Under the pieces are notes generated by a model. That model had not been told where the DNA came from. It saw nothing but the letters and a program-made list of their open reading frames with translations, and did no database searches. This document shows positions 8,032 through 15,652 of a stretch of DNA of 45,995 nt, in pieces. A program made the position numbers and the translations under genes. Source of the DNA: Bacteroidota bacterium (GTDB lineage Bacteria; Bacteroidota; Bacteroidia; Cytophagales; Cytophagaceae); contig JAEVZS010000005.1 of assembly GCA_023392125.1 (NCBI GenBank), positions 1 through 45,995 on the forward strand, in the 5' to 3' direction. Each line of letters starts with the position of its first letter. The first letter of the stretch is position 1.

Positions 8032-8592
8032 ATGGAAGAGATACAATTTTATCTGGACGAGGCAAAAGAATCTATGCAGAAATCAGTAAAACACACTGAA
8101 ATCGAACTGCAAAAAATACGCGCCGGAAAGGCTATGCCCAATATGCTGGATGGAATAATGGTTGACTATTACGGAACCAAAACTCCAATTGCTCAGGTTG
8201 CTGCAGTTAATACCCCTGATGCCCGAACAATTGCCGTAAAACCATGGGAAAAGAAAATGATCGCCGAAATTGAAAAAGCTATCAGAGATAGTGATCTAGG
8301 CATCAATCCGACTAATGATGGGGACCTGATCCGGATAAATATTCCCCCTCTGACTGAAGAAAGAAGAAAATCGCTGGTAAAGCAGGCAAAATCTGAAGCT
8401 GAAAATGGCAAAGTACGTATTCGCTCAATCAGAAAAACGACAAATGAGGATCTTAAGAAGCTGCTTAAGGATGGAGCTCCGGAAGATGCAATCAAAAAAG
8501 CAGAAGAGACTGTTCAGCAATTAACAGATTCTCATATTACCAAAATAGATCAGATACTGGCTGCAAAAGAAACAGATATTCTGACCATCTAA
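8032..8592 (+). CDS. frr: Ribosome recycling factor
   Basis: The 186-residue protein has full RRF length. The three-helix bundle and small beta/alpha domain are recognisable from ELQKIRAGKAMPNMLDGIMV near residue 25, DLGINPTNDGDLIRINIPPLTEERR near residues 84-108 and the IRKTTNEDLKKL segment. With EF-G it splits post-termination ribosomes. It sits behind pyrH, probably in one transcript. Its TAA stop overlaps the stop of the convergent nadD by three bases, and no terminator hairpin separates them. Confidence 0.97.
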   Translation: MEEIQFYLDEAKESMQKSVKHTEIELQKIRAGKAMPNMLDGIMVDYYGTKTPIAQVAAVNTPDARTIAVKPWEKKMIAEIEKAIRDSDLGINPTNDGDLIRINIPPLTEERRKSLVKQAKSEAENGKVRIRSIRKTTNEDLKKLLKDGAPEDAIKKAEETVQQLTDSHITKIDQILAAKETDILTI

Positions 8593-9170
8593 TCCCTATA
8601 GAATCCCCGGGTTCTGATGTAATCCTCAACTTCAGGCGGGAGCAGATATTTAGCTGATTTTTCATTACGTATCAGATTTCTGATAAACGTAGCCGATATA
8701 TCCAATAAAGGCGCATCAACCATCCGAATGCTCGGATGGTTTTTTATTTGTGCGTCATCTGTGATGCCAGGTCTGGGATATACATATAGTTCAAAATTGG
8801 CGAGTATCTGCTCGTAATTTTTCCACTTATGAAAATGAGGCAGATTATCTTCCCCGATGATTAGTACAAAATGCTTATCAGGCCAGCGTTCTACCATATA
8901 CATCAATGTATCAATCGTATAGCTGGGCCTAGGCATGTGAAATTCAATATCAATACCACGCATCCTGTAATTGTCAGAGATTGCTCTTTCCACCATATAC
9001 ATCCGGTCAAACTCATGCAGGAGCGTTGACTTCTTCTTAAGCGGGTTATGAGGGCTGACTACAAACCATACTTCATGCAGGTCTGTATTCTCAAGCATAG
9101 TGTTGGCAATAATAAGATGCCCTATATGGATAGGATTAAAAGAACCAAAAAATAATCCGATTTTCTGCAT
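8589..9170 (-). CDS. nadD: Nicotinate-nucleotide adenylyltransferase
   Basis: The 193-residue protein makes deamido-NAD from nicotinate mononucleotide and ATP. It has the nucleotidyltransferase signature GSFNPIHIGH at residues 9-18, with the catalytic HxGH, and the second ATP motif ISATFIR at 158-164. Length and ending match NadD. It follows gmk by 15 bases and is last in the sigma/anti-sigma/gmk/nadD run. Its tail overlaps frr convergently, so both mRNAs could pair at their 3' ends. Confidence 0.95.
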   Translation of the reverse strand: MQKIGLFFGSFNPIHIGHLIIANTMLENTDLHEVWFVVSPHNPLKKKSTLLHEFDRMYMVERAISDNYRMRGIDIEFHMPRPSYTIDTLMYMVERWPDKHFVLIIGEDNLPHFHKWKNYEQILANFELYVYPRPGITDDAQIKNHPSIRMVDAPLLDISATFIRNLIRNEKSAKYLLPPEVEDYIRTRGFYRD

Positions 9171-9185
9171 CTAAAAATATTCAGA

Positions 9186-9758
9186 CTATTCAGCGACAAA
9201 ATCGTTGATCAGCTTCTCCGCATCCTCAAATGCCTTGTGCAGATCATTATTTATCAGGACCCTGTCGAACTTATCTTCAAAGCTCATTTCAAATTTCACT
9301 TTGAATAGCCTTGCCGAGATACTTTCTTCTGTCTCTGTATTACGCGCTCTGAGTCTTTGTTCAAGCACTTCCAGAGAGGGTGGCTTAACATAAATAGCTA
9401 GTGCCCGTTCTTTATAGTATTTTTTAAGATTCAGTCCGCCTTTTACGTCTACATCAAAAATCACATTTTTTCCTGTAGACCATATCCGTTCAATTTCCGA
9501 CTTCAATGTACCATAAAAAGCTCCGGGATATACTTCCTGCCACTCAACAAATTCGTCATTAACAATTCTGGTCTTAAAATCCTCGGGAGTAAGGAAATAA
9601 TAATCTTTACCATGCTCTTCCATTCTCCCTCTTTTATCTCTGGTACACGCAGAAATAGAAAAGCCCAGATCGGGCATTTTTGCAAGCAAATGTTTTACGA
9701 TTGTTGTTTTACCTGACCCCGAAGGGGCCGAAAAAATGATTAATTTGCCACCACTCAT
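9186..9758 (-). CDS. gmk: Guanylate kinase
   Basis: The 190-residue protein converts GMP to GDP using ATP. The P-loop SAPSGSGKT is at residues 10-18. The GMP-binding region includes SACTRDKRGRMEEHGKDYYF (about 36-55) and the lid region has RLRARNTETEESISARL (about 136-152). It overlaps the upstream anti-sigma gene by four bases (ATGA), so translation of the two is coupled. Placement of gmk behind a sigma/anti-sigma pair links GTP or (p)ppGpp precursor supply to that regulatory unit. Confidence 0.96.
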   Translation of the reverse strand: MSGGKLIIFSAPSGSGKTTIVKHLLAKMPDLGFSISACTRDKRGRMEEHGKDYYFLTPEDFKTRIVNDEFVEWQEVYPGAFYGTLKSEIERIWSTGKNVIFDVDVKGGLNLKKYYKERALAIYVKPPSLEVLEQRLRARNTETEESISARLFKVKFEMSFEDKFDRVLINNDLHKAFEDAEKLINDFVAE

Positions 9759-10039
9759 GAATTTGAAGTACTTTCTTTAATATATGCAAGTTGCTTTTTA
9801 ATATTATCCACCAGATGATCAGGCATTTTCACCTTTGCAATTCTGGTTTGCAACAACTCTTTCACTGCTCTGTCCAGTTTATAATGATTATAACACGGCA
9901 TACAAACATTCAGATGATCCATAAATGCTTCCTCCTCTTCTGTGGACGCTTCTCCATCCAAAATTAGCTGCAAACTTTCCAAACACTTACCTTCTTCCAC
10001 ACACTTTGTGCTGTGTTTGTTCTTCGGAAAAGAACTCAT
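9755..10039 (-). CDS. Zinc-binding anti-sigma factor (RsrA-like)
   Basis: This 94-residue protein carries the ZAS motif His-x3-Cys-x2-Cys (His42, Cys46, Cys49) with two further cysteines upstream (Cys13, Cys19), one of which could complete the zinc site. RsrA of actinomycetes has the same layout and releases its sigma factor when thiols oxidise. The protein has no membrane segment, so it is cytoplasmic. It lies 53 bases after the sigma gene, its likely partner, and overlaps gmk by four bases. Thiol sensing is inferred from the cysteines; direct target and inducer are unknown. Confidence 0.82.
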   Translation of the reverse strand: MSSFPKNKHSTKCVEEGKCLESLQLILDGEASTEEEEAFMDHLNVCMPCYNHYKLDRAVKELLQTRIAKVKMPDHLVDNIKKQLAYIKESTSNS

Positions 10040-10092
10040 GCATTATTCTGATTAATTTAAAGAAATCTATAATAATTCAAATTACTACATTA

Positions 10093-10692
10093 TTATCTAT
10101 TATATCCCATGGTTGTGGCATAATTTTTCAACTTTTCCTTCAGCAGATTTCTTGCGCGATGTAATCTTGACCGGACTGTTCCTATAGGAATATCCAGAAT
10201 TTTAGACATTTCTTCGTACGTAAAACCTTCTAGGTCGCATAGGATAATTATAGTTCTGAAGTCAACAGCAAGAGTATTCAGAGCATTTGCAACTTCATCT
10301 CCGATCATATCCGAGATGCTTTCCACTCTCAAATCTGCGGTAATATTTTCATCAACATCTTCCGAATTATAAAAAGTTTCTACCTCATTATAATCTATCT
10401 TTGAGGGCTCTTTACTTTTCTTTCTGAACTCGTTGATAAAACTATTCTTCAGGATTCTGAACAACCAGGCCTTTGCATTAGTTCCCTGTTCGTAAGAATC
10501 AAAGAAACGATATGCCTTAAGATAGGTTTCCTGAACCAGATCATTGGCGTCGTCTTCATCCAGAGTAAGCCTGTAGGCAAAATTATATAAACTATCAATA
10601 AGCGGCATAAACTCTTTTTCGAAAAGAGCGTCCTTTTCCGTTTTATTTAATCCGGTTGGATTCTGATGATTCGATTTTTTATCCTCTTCCAT
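10093..10692 (-). CDS. ECF RNA polymerase sigma factor (SigR/SigH-like)
   Basis: The 199-residue protein has sigma region 2 at about residues 28-95 (DLVQETYLKAYRFFDSYEQG, then AWLFRILKNSFINEFRKK). Region 4 is at about 135-185 (LAVDFRTIIILCDLEGFTYEEMS, IPIGTVRSRLHRAR). The long segment joining the regions and the KxPSKIDYNEVE stretch resemble the SigR/RpoE-type group controlled by zinc anti-sigma factors. It is first in an apparent operon with the anti-sigma factor, gmk and nadD. No sequence I trust as its own promoter is visible; the best candidate upstream is a one-mismatch -7 box (TAGATTTT). Confidence 0.88.
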   Translation of the reverse strand: MEEDKKSNHQNPTGLNKTEKDALFEKEFMPLIDSLYNFAYRLTLDEDDANDLVQETYLKAYRFFDSYEQGTNAKAWLFRILKNSFINEFRKKSKEPSKIDYNEVETFYNSEDVDENITADLRVESISDMIGDEVANALNTLAVDFRTIIILCDLEGFTYEEMSKILDIPIGTVRSRLHRARNLLKEKLKNYATTMGYNR

Positions 10693-10812
10693 ACCTGCTT
10701 CTCCTCATATTTTGTTAAAATCTATATCCCAATTCAGGATGTAGTCTTATATTTAGAACATGGTTTTATTATATAATGTTGTAGGCAATTATTCTGCCAA
10801 ATAAAGTAAGTC

Positions 10813-11928
10813 GTGAAAGTATTACATTTATCATCCGAAATGTCCTGGAGGGGCGGTGAGCAACAGATCGCATACCTGATCGAAGAACTTGAAAATCTTG
10901 GAGTAGAAAATATTGTTGCCTGCAAAAAAGGCTCTGCTTTTGAAGCTTTCTGTGTAGAGAAAGGTATCACCCACCTGGGCTTAGCATTCAGAAGCCAGTA
11001 CGATATATTTTCAGCATTATACTTAAAGCAGGCCTGCAAGTACTTTGAGGTTGACCTGATGCACCTGCATAGCAGCTTCTCTCACGGACTGGGTATTTTA
11101 TCATCTGTTCTGGGCAATCCCACCCCGATCGTCCTTAGTCGGAGAGTTGATTTTCCAGTCAAAAAAAACCTGATAACACAGTATAAATATAACCATCCTG
11201 CGATAAAGCGAATCATATGTGTTTCAAAAACCATTGAGAATATAGTTCGTCAATCGATAAAAAGGCCTGATAGATGTCTGACCGTGTACAGTGGTATCGA
11301 CATAACCAGATTCACATCGCACGTAAAACATCAGCTCCTCCGTCAGGAATATTCGATTCCCTCCAATGCCATACTTATAGGTAATGTATCTGCCATCGCC
11401 CCCCATAAAGATTATTATACATTTGTAGATACTGCCCACCAGCTGATAAGTGTAGGTCTTGATGCCTATTTCTTTATTATAGGAGATGGTCCGCTACGGG
11501 CAGATATTGAAAATTATGTAGCTGAAAAGGGGCTGACAGGAAGAATTCTGCTGACAGGATTTCGTAATGATATCCCGAAAATTCTCCCTGAACTGGATTA
11601 TTTCCTTATTACATCTGAAACAGAAGGGCTGGGCACTACTGTTCTGGATGCTTTTGCGTGCAAAGTTCCGGTAGTTGCAACGAAAGGTGGCGGAATAACG
11701 GAAACAGTTATTGATAAAGAAACGGGACTTCTGGCCGAGGTGGGAGATGCAAAAGGTCTTGCAGGCAGTATACAACTTCTAATAAACGATCAGAAGCTAA
11801 AGGAGTTCCTGATCACTAATGCTTTTCGAAAAGTTCAGGGGTTCTCGAAAAAAAATACAGCAAAAGAAACGATGAGTGTATATACAACAATTAACAAAGG
11901 TCGACAAAGATTCATAAAAACAGACTAA
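10813..11928 (+). CDS. Glycosyltransferase family 4 (GT-B fold)
   Basis: The 371-residue protein has two Rossmann domains. The N-terminal acceptor domain opens VLHLSSEMSWRGGEQQ, with the glycine-rich loop seen in GT4 enzymes. The C-terminal donor domain holds GDGPLR near residue 220 and the EX7E-type segment ETEGLGTTVLDAF near residues 269-281. It likely transfers a sugar from an NDP- donor to a lipid or polysaccharide acceptor at the inner membrane face. It starts with GTG and stands alone, divergent from the sigma factor across a 120-base gap. Donor and acceptor cannot be predicted. Confidence 0.85.
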   Translation: MKVLHLSSEMSWRGGEQQIAYLIEELENLGVENIVACKKGSAFEAFCVEKGITHLGLAFRSQYDIFSALYLKQACKYFEVDLMHLHSSFSHGLGILSSVLGNPTPIVLSRRVDFPVKKNLITQYKYNHPAIKRIICVSKTIENIVRQSIKRPDRCLTVYSGIDITRFTSHVKHQLLRQEYSIPSNAILIGNVSAIAPHKDYYTFVDTAHQLISVGLDAYFFIIGDGPLRADIENYVAEKGLTGRILLTGFRNDIPKILPELDYFLITSETEGLGTTVLDAFACKVPVVATKGGGITETVIDKETGLLAEVGDAKGLAGSIQLLINDQKLKEFLITNAFRKVQGFSKKNTAKETMSVYTTINKGRQRFIKTD

Positions 11929-11984
11929 GTCTTATTTTTTATTAATGAATAAATTATTTTTTATATTATATATTTAAAAAAATA

Positions 11985-11992
11985 TATATTTG
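11985..11992 (+). promoter_or_regulatory. Promoter -7 box (TATATTTG) for the orphan lipoprotein
   Basis: TATATTTG fits TAnnTTTG and lies 36 bases before the ATG, within an extremely AT-rich stretch (about 11935-12025). No good TTTG is found at the -33 spacing. The AT-richness makes chance matches likely, so support is moderate. Confidence 0.45.
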
Positions 11993-12027
11993 TAAATATT
12001 TTTTAAACATATAAATCTATAAACATT

Positions 12028-12972
12028 ATGAAAAACATTTTTTTTACAATCTTAGCTTTAACATTTTTATTTCTCTCTTCATGCAGTAAGAAAGAAGATG
12101 TTCAGCCTGTAAGTTCTCAAGCACAGACTGACGCAGGTACTGATGCCAGAATTGAGAACGGGAGAATTGTATTTAAAGATCTGGAAACTTTTAACATGGT
12201 AAGAACTGAACTCGCCGAGCTCACTCCTTCTGAAGCTGAGACTTGGAAAAGCAACTTCAACTTTGTATCGCTTGAGAAAGCACTTATCACCTCAGAAGGG
12301 GATAATCCGACACTGGAGGACCTGCAAAAGTTTAATTTTCCGGCAGCACATTTATGGTATCTGAACGAAAAAGGCGAATTCCAGATTGGTGAGACCATCT
12401 TTTGGTATCATGATGGCTATAAGTATGAAGCAAATGGAGAAGACGCACTAAAGCTGATTAAAGAAAATCCGGCATTATGCAAAAATAAATCAAAAGCTGG
12501 TGGAGAAGTTATCCTGATAGATGCTCCTTCAAATGCAAGAACTTCTACCGCTGTTCTTGGCACGTATGGGCTTGACGCAAGACATCAGTATCAATTTAAT
12601 GCAGGTGGTCAGCGAAAATATGTTCATGAATTAGTTACTTACAGAGAAACTTATATTGTTGATGCAATATATCTATACTTAAGAATAAAGATGGAATATA
12701 AGGGGAGCAAGGGATGGAAGCCTGCCGGAGAAAAAAGAGACATCTTTTATAACTTTTCATGGGCTGCCCAAGTAAGCAACGTTGGTAATTTTTCAGGTAA
12801 TTTCAATAATAACCATTACAACGTAAACGATATTCAGGTAAGTCTAATCAGTTATCTAACCCCTCACAATGGTCTAAGCTATACGTATCAGGTTAATGTC
12901 AACGGATCGATCTCTCAACAATATACCGGTGGTACATACAGATGGGACAATATAGGTTATCCCCTTTGGTAA
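12028..12972 (+). CDS. Unknown lipoprotein, two-part
   Basis: The 314-residue protein has a lipoprotein signal peptide with Cys19 (LFLSSCSKK). The N-terminal half (about 35-150) is helical and charged, opening NGRIVFKDLETFNMVRTEL, a shape I recall from other Bacteroidota lipoproteins but cannot name. The C-terminal half (about 165-314) is rich in Tyr, Asn, Gly and Thr with alternating polar/hydrophobic residues, as in a secreted beta-sandwich. It has only one internal cysteine. The gene is monocistronic, flanked by AT-rich DNA and closed by a long terminator. I do not assign a function. Confidence 0.75.
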   Translation: MKNIFFTILALTFLFLSSCSKKEDVQPVSSQAQTDAGTDARIENGRIVFKDLETFNMVRTELAELTPSEAETWKSNFNFVSLEKALITSEGDNPTLEDLQKFNFPAAHLWYLNEKGEFQIGETIFWYHDGYKYEANGEDALKLIKENPALCKNKSKAGGEVILIDAPSNARTSTAVLGTYGLDARHQYQFNAGGQRKYVHELVTYRETYIVDAIYLYLRIKMEYKGSKGWKPAGEKRDIFYNFSWAAQVSNVGNFSGNFNNNHYNVNDIQVSLISYLTPHNGLSYTYQVNVNGSISQQYTGGTYRWDNIGYPLW

Positions 12973-13010
12973 AAACCTAGTTTTTGTGTGAATTGATACT
13001 TAGGCTAAAA

Positions 13011-13050
13011 AATATAAAAGCAAGCTTATAAATAAGCTTGCTTTTATATT
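13011..13050. terminator. Bidirectional terminator between lipoprotein and ahcY
   Basis: A perfect 18-bp inverted repeat with a four-base loop (TAAA) sits between two convergent genes. A-rich and T-rich flanks let it work on both strands. It is one of the longest perfect dyads in the window. Confidence 0.85.
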
Positions 13051-13100
13051 TAAACATATTTACTTAGCTCAATATCACCAAACAGGCTGGTTTTAAACTC

Positions 13101-14408
13101 CTAATACCTGTATAAATCCGATTTAAACGGCCCTTCTACGGTTACTCCGATATATTCTGCCTGTCCTGGTGTCAGAATGTCCAGCTCTACTCCGATTTTA
13201 GCAAGATGAAGACGAGCAACCTTCTCATCCAGATGCTTTGGCAAAGTATAGACTTTATTTTCATAATTCTTGTTATTCTGCCATAGTTCCATCTGAGCAA
13301 GCACCTGATTGGTAAACGAATTGGACATTACAAAGGAAGGATGCCCTGTAGCACATCCAAGATTTACCAGTCTTCCTTCAGCCAGTACAATGATGTCCTT
13401 ACCCTTCAGGGTGTATTTATCGACCTGTGGCTTTATGGTAACTCTAGAAGAACCATGATTTTTATTAAGCCAGGCCATATCTATCTCATTGTCAAAATGC
13501 CCGATATTGCATACAATAGCCTTATCTTTCATTGACTCAAAATGACGACCGACGATGATATCTTTGTTTCCGGTAGCTGTTACAATTATATCTGCTCTCT
13601 TTACTGCTTCATCCATTTTACGCACTTCGTAGCCGTCCATAGCGGCCTGAAGGGCACATATCGGATCAATTTCTGTTACAATAACCCGGGCACCGGCTCC
13701 TCTTAATGAAGCCGCTGACCCTTTACCTACATCTCCATAACCGGCAACTACAGCCACTTTACCGGCCATCATCACGTCCGTAGCACGACGAATCGCATCT
13801 ACCAAAGATTCTTTACAGCCATATTTGTTATCAAACTTTGATTTGGTAACTGAATCATTAATATTGATAGCAGGCAATGGAAGTGCTCCCTTTTTCATTC
13901 GCTCCACAAGACGTAGCACACCTGTTGTGGTTTCTTCAGAAATCCCTCTGATATCTTTCACCAGTTCCGGATACTTATCCAGTACCATATTCGTCAGGTC
14001 TCCGCCATCATCCAGAATCATATTGAGAGGTTTTCTGTCTTCCCCAAAGAAAAGAGTCTGCTCGATACACCAGTCAAACTCTTCTTCATTCATTCCTTTC
14101 CAGGCATAAACAGATATCCCTTTTTCTGCAATCGCAGCAGCAGCGTGATCCTGTGTAGAGAAAATGTTGCAGGAAGACCAGGTAACCTCAGCACCCAGCT
14201 CGATCAGCGTTTCAATTAAAACTGCTGTTTGTATTGTCATATGAAGACATCCGGCAATCCTTGCTCCCTTTAGAGGCTTAGACGGTCCGAACTCTTCTCT
14301 TATTGACATCAGACCAGGCATTTCAGCTTCTGCCAGTTCTATTTCTTTTCTTCCCCAAGAGGCAAGTGATATATCTTTGACTTTGTATTTCAGATATGTT
14401 TCCACCAT
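13101..14408 (-). CDS. ahcY: Adenosylhomocysteinase
   Basis: The 435-residue enzyme splits S-adenosylhomocysteine into adenosine and homocysteine, relieving product inhibition of methyltransferases. The NAD-binding motif GYGDVGKG is at residues 223-230. The substrate segment NDSVTKSKFDN is at 184-194 and CNIFSTQDHAAAAIA at 80-94. The C-terminus KSDLYRY supplies the Lys and Tyr that reach the neighbouring subunit's NAD. Length matches the family. Upstream 41 bases away is birA; a weak promoter (TTTG-N17-TATTTTTT) lies in that gap, so ahcY may be transcribed alone or with birA. Confidence 0.97.
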   Translation of the reverse strand: MVETYLKYKVKDISLASWGRKEIELAEAEMPGLMSIREEFGPSKPLKGARIAGCLHMTIQTAVLIETLIELGAEVTWSSCNIFSTQDHAAAAIAEKGISVYAWKGMNEEEFDWCIEQTLFFGEDRKPLNMILDDGGDLTNMVLDKYPELVKDIRGISEETTTGVLRLVERMKKGALPLPAININDSVTKSKFDNKYGCKESLVDAIRRATDVMMAGKVAVVAGYGDVGKGSAASLRGAGARVIVTEIDPICALQAAMDGYEVRKMDEAVKRADIIVTATGNKDIIVGRHFESMKDKAIVCNIGHFDNEIDMAWLNKNHGSSRVTIKPQVDKYTLKGKDIIVLAEGRLVNLGCATGHPSFVMSNSFTNQVLAQMELWQNNKNYENKVYTLPKHLDEKVARLHLAKIGVELDILTPGQAEYIGVTVEGPFKSDLYRY

Positions 14409-14449
14409 TGTTATCGTTTTAAAAAATAGGTACTTTATTTATTTTCAAA

Positions 14450-15220
14450 TTATTTTATATCCAGAAATCTAATTTCTTTCAGATTATAAAAATCAATACT
14501 TCCTCCCCTTTCTACCTCCAGGCATCCCGACTGGTCCACTCCTCTGATAATTCCTTCAAACTCTCCTCTGATCTCCGAAAAAAAACGCCTCTTCTCATTG
14601 AGAAAATATAACTTTTGCAAATATAAATCTTTTAGAGTTTCTTTTTTTCCCGACTGCAAATCTACAAAAAATGCTTCAAGATTTTCGAGTAGCACCTTAA
14701 GCAGCATTTCCAGATCAATGCTTTCTCCGGATGCCTGTTTCATGGAAATCGCACCGGGAGTCATAAAATCTGTCTGATTCACATTCAAGCCGATACCAAC
14801 AACCACTCCATCGATTATCTTGCCCTTTATTATACTTTGAATCAAAATACCGCATATTTTCCTGTCATTACAATAAAGATCATTGGGCCATTTAATATTG
14901 ACCTTTTTTGTTAGATATGTTGTTAAAGTTTGGTATACTGCAAGTGAAGTCACGATGGTCAGATAAAACTGGTCAGACACCGGAAGGTTTAAGAACCGGT
15001 AAATTACTGAAAAGGTCAGATTGGCACCAGGTTCTGCTTCCCAGGAATTGCCGTATTGTCCCTGTCCTGCAGTTTGATTAGCTGTTATGACGACCATACC
15101 ATTTGATGCTGCTCCGGAAGACAGAATTTCCATGGCAACTCTGTTGGTAGAATGACAAGTTGGCAGATATTGAAACTCTTGTCCTGTAAATAAAGTATTT
15201 GGTAAAACAGTATTGAGCAA
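14450..15220 (-). CDS. birA: Biotin--[acetyl-CoA-carboxylase] ligase, non-regulatory form
   Basis: The 256-residue protein attaches biotin to carrier lysines such as that of acetyl-CoA carboxylase. It has the biotin-AMP loop GQGQYGNSW (residues 52-60), KWPND (110-114) and KICGIL (121-126). It lacks the N-terminal winged helix of E. coli BirA, so it is a ligase without the repressor domain. Both usual arginines of the GRGRxG loop are glutamine here, a change to note but common in shape to other Bacteroidota proteins I recall. It is divergent from rsfS with 44 bases between. Confidence 0.9.
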   Translation of the reverse strand: MLNTVLPNTLFTGQEFQYLPTCHSTNRVAMEILSSGAASNGMVVITANQTAGQGQYGNSWEAEPGANLTFSVIYRFLNLPVSDQFYLTIVTSLAVYQTLTTYLTKKVNIKWPNDLYCNDRKICGILIQSIIKGKIIDGVVVGIGLNVNQTDFMTPGAISMKQASGESIDLEMLLKVLLENLEAFFVDLQSGKKETLKDLYLQKLYFLNEKRRFFSEIRGEFEGIIRGVDQSGCLEVERGGSIDFYNLKEIRFLDIK

Positions 15221-15228
15221 GTTTTTTA

Positions 15229-15236
15229 TATTTTTG
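15229..15236 (+). promoter_or_regulatory. Promoter -7 box (TATTTTTG) for rsfS-ftsH operon
   Basis: TATTTTTG fits TAnnTTTG and lies 28 bases before the rsfS GTG, giving a predicted start near 15243. A TTG occurs 13 bases upstream, closer than the usual 19-21, so the -33 part is weak. The same 8-mer is used by the tRNA-tuf promoter and before the TonB receptor gene. Confidence 0.5.
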
Positions 15237-15264
15237 CCGGAAAGTTAAACTCAAAAGATAAATA

Positions 15265-15639
15265 GTGGTTAAAGTTACAGAAAATAAAGTAAATCTGAGA
15301 GAAATAATAGTAATGGGCATGCTTGAAAAGAAAGCAAGCGATATTGTGCTCGTTGATTTATCAGGAATTAAAGGTGCGGTAGCTGATTTTTTTATAATTT
15401 GCACGGGTAACTCCGACACACAGGTCGATGCCATTTCCGACTCAATCGAGAAAGAAGTATACCAGGCAACTTCTGAGCATCCATGGCGGTCTGAGGGAAA
15501 ACAAAATAAGGAATGGATTTTGTTGGACTACGTGGACATTGTAGCGCATGTCTTTAAAAAAGAAAAAAGGGCTTTTTTTGCTCTGGAAGAACTTTGGGGA
15601 GATGCGAAAATAACAAAAATTGAAAACGGTTTTGATTAA
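15265..15639 (+). CDS. rsfS: Ribosome silencing factor RsfS
   Basis: The 124-residue protein is a DUF143/Iojap family member. It binds L14 on the large subunit and blocks joining of the small subunit when nutrients are scarce. Conserved segments are KKASDIVLVDLSGIKG (about 22-37), DFFIICTGNSDTQVDAI (about 41-57) and WILLDYVDIVAHVF (about 83-96). An in-frame TAA two codons upstream limits the start to this GTG or later. It lies 13 bases before ftsH and probably heads that operon. Confidence 0.92.
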   Translation: MVKVTENKVNLREIIVMGMLEKKASDIVLVDLSGIKGAVADFFIICTGNSDTQVDAISDSIEKEVYQATSEHPWRSEGKQNKEWILLDYVDIVAHVFKKEKRAFFALEELWGDAKITKIENGFD

Positions 15640-15652
15640 AGAGTAAAACATA

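Noticed and set aside
14421..14449. Promoter-like TTTG-N17-TATTTTTT before ahcY
   Set aside because: The spacer is shorter than usual and the last base of the -7 box differs; mentioned under ahcY but not called as a feature.
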